From Brachyspira pilosicoli (GTDB lineage Bacteria; Spirochaetota; Brachyspiria; Brachyspirales; Brachyspiraceae), in assembly GCF_008016535.1 (NCBI RefSeq), contig NZ_SAXY01000025.1, positions 1 to 64,000 on the forward strand: a stretch of DNA of 64,000 bases, read 5' to 3'. A model generated the notes under the pieces. The model had not been told where the DNA came from. It did no database searches and saw only the letters and a program-made list of their open reading frames with translations. Position numbers and translations under genes: made by a program. Shown piece by piece: positions 46,761 through 55,336 of this stretch (positions are counted from its first letter, which is position 1; every line of letters starts with the position of its first letter).

Positions 46761-49326
46761 TTAAAATAAATCTGTTAATCTAAAATCATGAATCATCAAT
46801 ATCAATAAACTATAAATAAATCTTTTACTTGTCTCTTCTCCATTTTCAAAATAAATATTAATTTTTACTTTATCGCTATAGCTTGTATCAGCATTAACAT
46901 CTGCAGTTATCAAAAAACTATCCCCATCATCTGACTCAAATGAATATGATTTAATAACTTTATATCCTACAAAATCTGCATCCATATCATATCTGCTTCC
47001 AAAATTCTTAAAAGTAACATAACTTATTTCCACATTTTGAATCTTTTCTATTTCCTTTTGCAAATTATTTTTATCTAATTTTATAAGTGATAATTGTTCT
47101 AATGGCTGTGATAATTCATAATCTTCAAGTTGCTTTCTCCATTTAGATATAGTTTCATCTTCTATTTCTACAGGACTTGCTAAACCTACAAAACTATTAT
47201 CATCAATTTTTACTTCTTCATCATCACAGTTTGAATAGCTTCCATCGCCTGAATATCTAAAAGTTGTTAAAAAATTATAATCTTTATCATATAGATTCCA
47301 TATTAATGTTGAAGCAAACTTATTCATCATTCATTATCAACAAAAACATCTTTATAAAAATCATAACTGTATGTTCTACCTTCTATTAGTAGAACACTTA
47401 AAAGATGAGAAGTATTTTTTATAAAGTCAGCAACTTCTTTTCTTAAATTTTTTATTTCTTCTTTTAAATTTTCATCAAAGTTTTGAGGAATCTTTTTTAA
47501 TTCTTTATTATTTTTTATATCAAACAAGCTTAAAGAATAATCACTGTTTAAAATTAATTTATAATCCTTATTTAAAAGCATCTCTCCTTCAGAATTAAAT
47601 AATAAATTTGAAGAAAATCTTAATTGGAATTCATTATAGTCAATATCCATTTTTTTCATCACTTCGTCAATCAATTTATCAGCTTCATAACGAACTTCAG
47701 ATTTTTTTGTGCTTGTATATATTTTATACAATAACCTAAGTGCATACTTACTTTCACTATTTAGTTTAATTATTAAAAGAGAAAGTTTTGTATCTTGTTC
47801 TTTTTTATATATATTATACAGAGCATCATCACCTCCATATATTCCATAAATAAAAGCGGCTGTTTCTTTATTGGTTTTATCATAAATGTTTTTAATAAAC
47901 TCTATGAATGATTCTTTATCAAGAAAATTAACTATATTGTCAATTTGTGTTAATCTTTTAACATCTCTTTTAAGAAGCAAATATTCCAAATATATATATT
48001 TTAAAACTTTATTTTCAACTTCTCTTGATTTGTCTTTTATTAAAACCTTACAATCATTTATAAAGCTTACTTTCTTATCATCTTTTTTATTATAATTATC
48101 TTCCACATACTTTTCTACTTCTTCTATGGTTTTAAAATTATAATTATTAGTAACTGATGAAAGCTCTTCACTAAACTCGCTTTCTAATCTCTTTTTTAAT
48201 GACAAAACTTTTTTATTTGTGTCTTTCGATATAGCATTATATGCTTCTCTTACATTCTCTTTTGTGATAGTTAAATAATCTTTATAAGAACCATAAAATG
48301 CCTGAAGATATGCTTTGATTCTTAAAGGCAACTCTTCATATCTGCCAAAGCATAAATTACTCATTTCTGATACTTTACTTAAATCCCAATTTGATAATGA
48401 GTCAAAACTATTATAACCTTTGGCAAAGTCAAACATTCCAAACATCGTTTTTAATTTTTTTGTATCCCATTTATCCAAAGGCTGATTAAAAGATTCAGTA
48501 CCGCGAAACATACATTCCATAGTTTTTACATTGGAAACATTCCAGCTATTTAAAGGCTGATTAAATTTTAAAGCCTCATTAAACATCTCATGCATATTTT
48601 CAACCTTTGAAGTATTCCATTTATCTAAAGGCTGATTGAATTTGAAAGCACTTCTAAACATACCTTCCATAGTTTTTACTTTAGATACGTCCCAATCATT
48701 AAGAGGCTGATTAAAATTAACGCATATACTAAACATATAACCCATATCTTCAACTTTACTAACATTCCAATTACTTATATCTTGATTAAACGCTTTAGCA
48801 TAATTAAACATAGCCCTCATAGTTGTAACCTTTGAAACGTCCCATTTGTCTAAAGGCTGATTAAAACTTTCAGCTACCTGAAACATACCGCTCATATTTG
48901 TTACATTGGATACATTCCAGCTATTTAAAGGCTGATTAAATTTTTTACAGTTATCAAACATTCTAAACATATCCTCAACATTTGAAACGTCCCATTTATC
49001 TAAAGGCTGGTTAAAATCATTACAATAATAAAACATAAAACTCATATGCTTAACTTTAGATACATTCCATTTGTTAAGATTATGATTAAACTTAGCTTTA
49101 GAACGGCTTTCAAAACTATCATAACTCATATATGCAAACATATAAGACATATCCTCAACATTAGAAACATCCCAATCTTCTATGCCTTCAAAATCTTTTC
49201 TGCTGCTTTTATAAAAAAGCTCACTCATATCTGTGATAAGGCTTGTATCTACATCATAGAGTTTTATTCCGTCAGCATATACTAATTTTTCTAATTCTTC
49301 TTTTGTTTGCGGTTTATATTTTTCAT
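46761..49326 (-). pseudogene. DUF285-DUF4132-like fusion gene C, broken
   Basis: The ATG at 49326 has the perfect ribosome site AGGAGG, but the A-run after it has five A where paralogues A and B have six, so the frame is lost at codon 3. The rest reads through from 49228 for 633 codons: about eleven DUF285 repeats, then the HEAT-like and DUF4132-like region (YNEFQLRFSSNLLFNSEGEM). A second one-base deletion near 47328 separates the last 189 codons (MNKFASTLIWNLYDKDYNF, YELSQPLEQLSLIKLD). The A-run makes slippage-based on/off switching conceivable, but the second lesion argues for decay. Confidence 0.8.
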
Positions 49327-49570
49327 AAGTTCCTCCTGAATATGAGTTTACATAATTTGCATTTATATAGTATATATGATATTAAATGAATTTCTATAAT
49401 AAAAAATGATTTTATTTAGTATTGTTATTATTTTAGCAATATGATTGATTATAATTTACGGCAGTGTTTTTTTGTTATATGAAATTAATATATTTTTGTG
49501 AAGTATAGTTATATAAAATAATACTGTTGAATAATAAAAAATATACTGGTTTTTTTTTACATTTTTGAAA

Positions 49571-49599
49571 TTGATTTTTATGTAAAATGTTATTATAAT
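49571..49599 (+). promoter_or_regulatory. Promoter of binding-protein gene 4
   Basis: TTGATT at 49571-49576 and TATAAT at 49594-49599 are 17 bases apart, 30 bases before the ATG. Spacing and flanks resemble the promoters at 38524 and 40019. The 302-base gap otherwise holds nothing named. Confidence 0.65.
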
Positions 49600-49629
49600 A
49601 TATTTATATTAAGTAATAGGAGAATCATT

Positions 49630-50950
49630 ATGATTAGGAAGCTTTTTGTATGCATCTGTTTGGTATCGGTTACAATTATGATGATGGCTTGTTCAGGAAA
49701 CAAACCTGCCGAGCAAACTGTAGTTGAACTTACAACAATAGATGCAAACACAGAAACAGAAATAACAGTGTGGGGGTGGAATGTTGCTGCTAAGGCTTTA
49801 ATGGAAACAGCAAAAACATTCAATGAAAAATACCCTAAAATTAAAATTAATGTTCAGGAATTTGGAGGTCCGCCTCAATTATATGAAAAAGCTGGTGTTG
49901 TATTGTCTTCTGGGCAGGGAATACCAGATGTAATGCAAATCGAAAGTGATTTCATTCAAACTTATGTAGAAACTTATCCTCAAAGATTTTTAGATATGAA
50001 AACTTTAGCTCCAGCTGATTTAGATTCTAAAGTTGACCCTTCAAAAGTACCTACAAGTTATGATTCAGAGGGAAGATTAACTTCAATACCTTGGGATTCA
50101 GGTCCTGTAGTTGTTTATTATAGAGAAGACCTATTCAGACAAGCTGGTATAGATACCAATCAAATAAAAACTTATGAAGATTTAATACAGGCTGGTAAAG
50201 ATTTACAAGCTAAATTGCCTAATGTAAAATTAACATGTTTTGGATTTACTCAAGATGATGGTATATGGAGAACTTTAATGGTTCAAAATAATGTTTATTA
50301 TCTTGATACAAATGGAAATATTACTTTATCATCTCCTAAAGCTGTAGTTAGTGAAAAGACTTATAGATGAAGGTTTGGTATTAAATACAACTAGCTGGGA
50401 TGCTGGAATAAGGGCACATAAAAATGGCGAAATAGCTATAAGCTTTAATGGCGGCTGGTGGGGCGGCACTATGAAAGACCAAATGCCTGAAATGAAAGGA
50501 AAATGGAGAGCTATGGAAATGCCTGCTTATACAGAAGGCGGAGTAAGGGCTTCTTCTTTAGGAGGTTCTACTCTAACAATAACAGCTACTGATCCTATTA
50601 AACAGGCTGCTGCTTGGGCTTTTGTAGAGCATTCTTTACTTAATGTAGACAGTCAGCTTTTGATGTATGAAAAATTCGGTTTGTTCCCTTCTTATCTTCC
50701 TGCTTATGAAGATGAAAGATTTAAACAGCCAGATCCTTATTTTGGTAATCAAAATTATAATGAAATATTAGGTAATGTTACAAAAAATATACCTCCTGCT
50801 ATTTATAATTCAGATGATTATTCCGATTTAAGAAATGTAGCTGTTAGTGCTTATGAAGAGATAGTAAACAATAATTCAGATATACAGGCAACTTTAGATG
50901 CTGCTGCTGAACAGGCAAATAGTATAACTGGAAGAAAGATTGTAAAATAA
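49630..50950 (+). pseudogene. Sugar ABC solute-binding lipoprotein, paralogue 4, frameshifted
   Basis: The N-terminal part (49630 onward) has a leader ending MMMAC at about residue 21, EITVWGWNVAAKALMETAKT and SIPWDSGPVVVYYREDLF. After SPKAVV the frame breaks: about 11 bases are missing relative to paralogues 2 and 3 in the A-I-E-T-L-E-M-I-K-R segment. The rest (50351 onward, KRLIDEGLVLNTTSWDAG) continues in another frame with GGWWGGTMKDQMPEMKGKW and a normal C-terminus. AGGAG precedes the start. The two permease genes directly downstream are intact. Confidence 0.88.
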
Positions 50951-51045
50951 TAAAAATAATGATATAGTTTCTGTATATGATATTTGTTTTATCATATACA
51001 GAAATTGCAATATTACGCAATATAAACAACAAGGAAATAAGCATT

Positions 51046-51903
51046 ATGAGAACAAAAAAAAACATCACGCCTTGGCTCTTTATTGCTCCCGCTTTAATAT
51101 TTATAGTTTGTTTTAGCATATATCCGCTTATAGAAACAATAATTTTAAGCTTTATGACCCAAAATAGGGGGCAATTAGTTTTTAATGGAATTAACAATTT
51201 CAAAAGGCTTTTATCAGATCAATATTTCTATGTATCTTTAAAAAACTCACTAATATACTTAATTATACAAGTGCCAATAATGACAATGTTAGCTATATTA
51301 CTGTCTTTGGCATTGCATAGAGGAATTACTAAATTAAAAGGTTTATATAGAACAGTATTTTTTATACCGTTTATAGTAGAATCTGTTGCATATAGTTTAA
51401 TGTTTGTATTATTGTTTCAAGAGAGAGGTGTTGTAAATTTTTTACTATCTCTATTTAATTTAGGACCTGTTATGTGGCTTACTCAGACTTGGCCTGCTAG
51501 GATAGTAATAATGCTTATAATGACTTGGAGATGGACTGGATATAATATGATAATAATATTAGCAGGACTTCAGGGTATATCTGAAGATTATTATGAAGCT
51601 GCAACAATTGACGGAGCTAATGCCGTGCAGCAGTTTATACATATAACAATACCTATGCTTAAACCTGTTATATTATTTTCAACAATACTTTCTACAATAG
51701 GTACTCTAAATTTATTTACAGAACCTTACCTTTTAACAAATGGAGGTCCTAATAATTCTACTATAAGTTTGGGATTATATATATACAGACAGGCTTTCCA
51801 ATCTATAAACCTAACTTATGCGGCAACTATTTCTGTAGCAATACTTGTAATAGTTGGACTTCTTTCTAGATTGCAATTAAAAGTTGGAGGGGATAAAAAA
51901 TGA
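51046..51903 (+). CDS. Sugar ABC transporter permease, MalF-like
   Basis: The ATG at 51046 (MRTKKNITPWLFIAPAL) follows AAGGAA and is preferred over an upstream ATG at 50977. The 285-aa membrane protein has about six hydrophobic segments and the EAA loop YYEAATIDGANAVQQFIHIT near residues 185-204. It sits 95 bases after the broken binding-protein gene and overlaps the next permease by 4 bases. With that gene it could work with the binding proteins at 37-41 kb, since its own is frameshifted (inference). Confidence 0.92.
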   Translation: MRTKKNITPWLFIAPALIFIVCFSIYPLIETIILSFMTQNRGQLVFNGINNFKRLLSDQYFYVSLKNSLIYLIIQVPIMTMLAILLSLALHRGITKLKGLYRTVFFIPFIVESVAYSLMFVLLFQERGVVNFLLSLFNLGPVMWLTQTWPARIVIMLIMTWRWTGYNMIIILAGLQGISEDYYEAATIDGANAVQQFIHITIPMLKPVILFSTILSTIGTLNLFTEPYLLTNGGPNNSTISLGLYIYRQAFQSINLTYAATISVAILVIVGLLSRLQLKVGGDKK

Positions 51904-52733
51904 GAAACTCAAAACAACAAAAAATGACTAGAATAATTCTTTATATAGTTCTTACAATAGGTATGATAGCTTGTATTTATCCTTTATTCTTCATGTTAAT
52001 AGCTTCTACAAGAGTGTCTGGAGATATTTTCTTGTTTCCGCCTCCTATAACTTTTGGGGATAATTTCTTTGAAAATTTAAAAAATCTTCAAGAGAGAATA
52101 CCTATATGGAATGCTTTATTTAATTCATTTAAAATTGCTATTCTTTATACAGTGATAAATTTATTAGTTTGTTCTATGGCAGCATATTCTATTTCTAAAT
52201 TTAATTACAAAGGAAGAAATATAGTATTTGTTATAATAATGCTTACTATGATGCTTCCTGCACATGCTAAATTAGTTCCTTTATATAGAATGATGACAAC
52301 ATTAAATATACAAAATACTCACTTAGCTATAATACTTCCTGATATAGCCGGAGCTTTTGGTATATTTTTGATGAGGCAGAACTTCCATTCTGTTCCAGAC
52401 ACTCTTATAGAGGCTGCAAGAATAGATGGGGCAAATGAATGGACTATATTTTTGAAAATAGTTATGCCTTTAATGATTCCTGCTTTAACAGCATTGGGAA
52501 TATACATGTTTGTTGCTCAGTGGACTAACTTTACTTGGCCTTTGATAATATTAAACTCTCCTGATAAGTTTACTTTGCCTGTAGCATTGGCTCAGTTAAA
52601 AGCAGACACGAGAATAGATTATGGACAGATAATGGTTGGTGCTATATTTGCTGTTGTTCCTATAATGGCAGTGTTCTTAGCATTACAAAAATATTTTATA
52701 TCTGGTTTAACAGGCGGTGCTGTAAAAGAATAA
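51900..52733 (+). CDS. Sugar ABC transporter permease, MalG-like
   Basis: The start overlaps the previous stop as ATGA, with GGAGGGG upstream, indicating translational coupling. The 277-aa membrane protein has the EAA loop LIEAARIDGANEWTIFLKIV near residues 165-184 followed by MPLMIP. About six hydrophobic segments. It ends the operon; a terminator follows and no ATPase gene is present. Confidence 0.93.
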   Translation: MRNSKQQKMTRIILYIVLTIGMIACIYPLFFMLIASTRVSGDIFLFPPPITFGDNFFENLKNLQERIPIWNALFNSFKIAILYTVINLLVCSMAAYSISKFNYKGRNIVFVIIMLTMMLPAHAKLVPLYRMMTTLNIQNTHLAIILPDIAGAFGIFLMRQNFHSVPDTLIEAARIDGANEWTIFLKIVMPLMIPALTALGIYMFVAQWTNFTWPLIILNSPDKFTLPVALAQLKADTRIDYGQIMVGAIFAVVPIMAVFLALQKYFISGLTGGAVKE

Positions 52734-52749
52734 TGATTTATTAAATTAT

Positions 52750-52790
52750 TAAAGAGAGGCTTTCTTTTAAGTCTCTCTTTTTTATTTATT
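52750..52790 (+). terminator. Intrinsic terminator after the permease operon
   Basis: AAAGAGAG near 52751 pairs with CTCTCTTT near 52773, with further pairing inside (CTT with AAG), then a TTTTTTATTTATTTTTTT tract. Confidence 0.85.
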
Positions 52791-52895
52791 TTTTTTATAA
52801 TAACTATACAATATTTATATGTAATAAAAATATATTAACCAAAAATAAAAAAGCTTTTTTGTTTAAATTAATTATTTTTTATAAGGGGTTAATAT

Positions 52896-53169
52896 ATGTT
52901 TATAAAATTCAGTTTCTTTTTCTTATGACAGCTCTGATAATATATTAAATGATGTTTCTTTTTATATAGATAATGTAGATAATACATGTACGGCAATAGT
53001 TGAAAAAAATGGATGCGGCAAAACTACTCTCGCTAAGCTTATAACGGGTATATTAAAACCTAATTCTGGAAGCATAGAATATTCGAATAAAAATTTTTTA
53101 AATCGAATAGTTAATATAAAATGGTTGATAAGCAAAGAAAATAATTATAGTAAATTAATTGTTAGATGA
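52896..53169 (+). pseudogene. ABC-transporter ATPase remnant
   Basis: An ATG with AAGGGG upstream starts MFIKFSFFF and then shifts by one base; the next frame reads YDSSDNILNDVSFYIDN and has a Walker A loop, EKNGCGKTTLAKLITG, followed by LKPNSGSIEYSNKN. The sequence style fits the N-terminus of an energy-coupling-factor/CbiO-type ATPase. It ends at 53169, just before IS copy 4, with no signature motif or Walker B. The rest was deleted, perhaps with the IS insertion. Confidence 0.7.
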
Positions 53170-53300
53170 TAGAAATTATTAAAAAAGAAGTAAAATAGTA
53201 AGTTTTTTTAAATTACAGTATTATAGTTAAACTATTAATGTATATAGTTAGCAGTAATATAAAAACTTCAAAATTATAATTTTAAATATGAATATAATTA

Positions 53301-54335
53301 TGTCATGGAGCCATAGATATTGTACTTTTACTTGCTATAATATTTTTGATTCTTTCTTTGATTGTAATATAACCTAACGAAGAAATCAATCTTTGATTGT
53401 TATAAAAATGTGTATATTCTTTTAATTTTTCTCTTAATAATTCTGCAGTTATATTTTTATTTAATCGTGAATAAAATTCTCTTTCGTCTATACCGTGTAC
53501 TCTTTCTACTACGCCATTGTATCTTGGTGTTGCTACTGGAATATATCTTCTCTCTAATTTATTTTTCAAGCAATATTCATCAAAAATATTTATTTTAGGA
53601 GTATTAATACAGCGATAAGTATATTCTATACCATTGTCTGTTTGTATAGCTTGTATCTTAAAAGGTGAAGTTTTTAAGACATATTTTAAGAAAGATAAAG
53701 CACTAGAAGGTGTTTTATCTTCATAGATTTGCCTCCAACTATAGCGAGTAGCTAAATCGACAGCAGTGAACTGATAGACTGTTTTTCTGCCTAATTTGAT
53801 ATATTTAGTATCTATTTGAACTATTTTGCCTTCTTTTTGTATTTTAGAGACAAATTTACGCTTATCATATCGCTTCTTTTTCTTTTTTGTTTTGTATCTC
53901 CAAAGATTATTTCTTTTTAGTACATTCTCTATAGCTGTAACACCTATTCTAATGCCTTTACGATTTAAATATGCTTTAATATAATGCTTACCTCGATATT
54001 CTTTAGTATAGAGTTCAATAATTAAATTAATAGCTTTTTGATTATTAAAGATATTTGGAGAAGTTTTTGGCTTAGTACTAAAATTAGCGACAGTTCCAGT
54101 GTCTTTATATTTCTTAAGCCAAGTATAAAAAGTGGATTTATTTATTCTTTCCATCTTTAAAAATCTTTTAATATTTTTAGTTTCTAATGCTTCATCCACT
54201 ATAAATAATTTAAATTCTGTGCTATAATCTCTTTTCATAGTAGTATCCTTTATTTATTTTATATATCAAAATATTATAACAAGGATACTGCTTTTTTTAT
54301 ACTAAAAAATGTCCAATATCTCACACTCCTAAACA
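53301..54335 (-). mobile_element. Complete IS481-like element, copy 4
   Basis: The 1,035-base element has inverted ends TGTCATGGAGCCATAGATAT at 53301 and (minus strand from 54335) TGTTTAGGAGTGTGAGATAT. It is the only full-length uninterrupted copy in the window and serves as the reference for the others. I find no obvious target duplication in the flanks, unlike copy 3; flanking deletion or recombination may have removed it. Confidence 0.9.
53303..54238 (-). CDS. IS481-like transposase, apparently intact
   Basis: The 311-aa protein has an N-terminal helix-turn-helix (STEFKLFIVDEALETKNIKR), a second DNA-binding segment to about residue 115, a basic stretch TKKKKKRYDKRK, then the DDE integrase core: VQIDTKYIKLG near residue 141, IQTDNGIEYTY near 198 and NGVVERVHGIDEREFY near 244. 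All three acidic residues are present. The stop codon lies inside the terminal inverted repeat. The single frame and the NGVVERVH...REFY signature fit IS481 rather than the two-frame IS3 family. Confidence 0.93.
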   Translation of the reverse strand: MKRDYSTEFKLFIVDEALETKNIKRFLKMERINKSTFYTWLKKYKDTGTVANFSTKPKTSPNIFNNQKAINLIIELYTKEYRGKHYIKAYLNRKGIRIGVTAIENVLKRNNLWRYKTKKKKKRYDKRKFVSKIQKEGKIVQIDTKYIKLGRKTVYQFTAVDLATRYSWRQIYEDKTPSSALSFLKYVLKTSPFKIQAIQTDNGIEYTYRCINTPKINIFDEYCLKNKLERRYIPVATPRYNGVVERVHGIDEREFYSRLNKNITAELLREKLKEYTHFYNNQRLISSLGYITIKERIKNIIASKSTISMAP

Positions 54336-54428
54336 TAATTTATTTTTAAGCTATTGCAATAAACTTTAACTTATAATATAATAATTTAGATAGTTTAGAA
54401 TAATTTAATTTTTTTTGGAGATAAATCA

Positions 54429-54632
54429 ATGAAAAAAAATATACATCCAGAATACTATGAAACTGATGTAAATTGTGCTTGCGGTGCTAATTTCAAAATA
54501 CATTCAGTTCAAAAAACTTTACACGTTGACATTTGTCATAATTGTCACCCTTTCTTTACTGGTAAACAAAAAATATTGGATACTGCTGGTAGAGTTGATA
54601 AATTCAAAAAACGTTATGGCTTAAAAAAATAA
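54429..54632 (+). CDS. rpmE: 50S ribosomal protein L31
   Basis: The 67-aa protein has the L31 pattern [20 protein letters not shown], the zinc-type cysteines in NCACGANF and [13 protein letters not shown], and the C-terminal [14 protein letters not shown]. The C-x-C ... C-x-x-C set indicates the zinc-bound (C+) form. GGAG precedes the ATG. The gene lies next to the IS start and has its own terminator. Confidence 0.97.
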   Translation: MKKNIHPEYYETDVNCACGANFKIHSVQKTLHVDICHNCHPFFTGKQKILDTAGRVDKFKKRYGLKK

Positions 54633-54661
54633 TTATTTAATCAATAAATATACAAATATTT

Positions 54662-54720
54662 AAGTCTATAAAGTATTATATCTATATTATTATATACTTT
54701 GTAGACTTTATTTATTGATG
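54662..54720 (+). terminator. Intrinsic terminator after rpmE
   Basis: AAGTCTATAAAGTAT (54662-54676) pairs with ATACTTTGTAGACTT (54694-54708), a 15-bp stem with one G-U pair, then TATTTATT. Confidence 0.85.
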
Positions 54721-54731
54721 AAGGCAGGCTT

Positions 54732-54947
54732 ATGGATAGCGACGGCGTTTACAAAAGAGTAAATATCAATAAAGTAATATCTCAAATATTAAAGACCAAC
54801 CCTAAAATAACAGAATCTAAAGCAAATGAATTAGCATACAAAATGATAAAAGAACTTAATAAAAAAGTTTCTTCTATGGTAACCGATTTTGAAAGCGGCG
54901 AAGGCGACTTTATGGCTTGTTATTTTGAATCTATAGAAAAGCAATAA
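54732..54947 (+). CDS. Small protein, function unknown
   Basis: The 71-aa product MDSDGVYKRVNINKVISQIL is followed by a helical, charged body (SKANELAYKMIKELNKKVSS) and an acidic C-terminus (FESGEGDFMACYFESIEKQ). No signal peptide or membrane segment. AAGG-like bases lie 9 before the ATG. I recognise no family. It follows the rpmE terminator, so it needs its own promoter. Confidence 0.55.
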   Translation: MDSDGVYKRVNINKVISQILKTNPKITESKANELAYKMIKELNKKVSSMVTDFESGEGDFMACYFESIEKQ

Positions 54948-55074
54948 ATCTATTTAAAAATAAATTAAGATATAGTAAAACAAACAAGCTTTGTTAATTT
55001 ATATATACTATCAAATTTTTTACCACTCAAAAAATATGTTATTATTTTATATATTCTCTATATATGAAACTAAA

Positions 55075-55225
55075 ATACTTGCACTTTTTGGTTCTTTTTG
55101 CTGCGGGAAAAAGAACAATAGAATTTTCTTATTTGTGGGGACTAGTCCCCTGCGAAGCGTGCCCTTAGGGTACACGCCCATAGTTCTTTTATTGGTATAA
55201 AAGAACCAAAAGAACTGCATTTTTA
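55075..55225. repeat. Dispersed modular repeat, locus 6
   Basis: GCACTTTTTGGTTCTTTTTG and CTGCGGGAAAAAGAACAATA are followed by the perfect palindrome GGGGACTAGTCCCC (about 55137-55150), a second stem GCGTGCCCTTAGGGTACACG and AAAAGAACCAAAAGAACTGC. The 388-base gap between the small protein and mutL holds only this repeat. Confidence 0.65.
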
Positions 55226-55336
55226 TTAAATATAACTAAAAACATATGGTATTATTTTATATATTTATATAAGCAATAAAATTAAAACAATATAAATATT
55301 CATTAATTCGCTTTCAAAATATATATAATAGCTAAA

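Noticed and set aside
41497-49326. Alternative genetic code with stops read as amino acids in the DUF285 genes
   Set aside because: TAG, TAA and TGA all act as normal stops in the many intact genes here, and frameshifts occur in the same genes.
53301-54335. Target duplication for IS copy 4
   Set aside because: TAATT-type bases occur on both sides but no 14-15 bp match like those at copy 3 is present.
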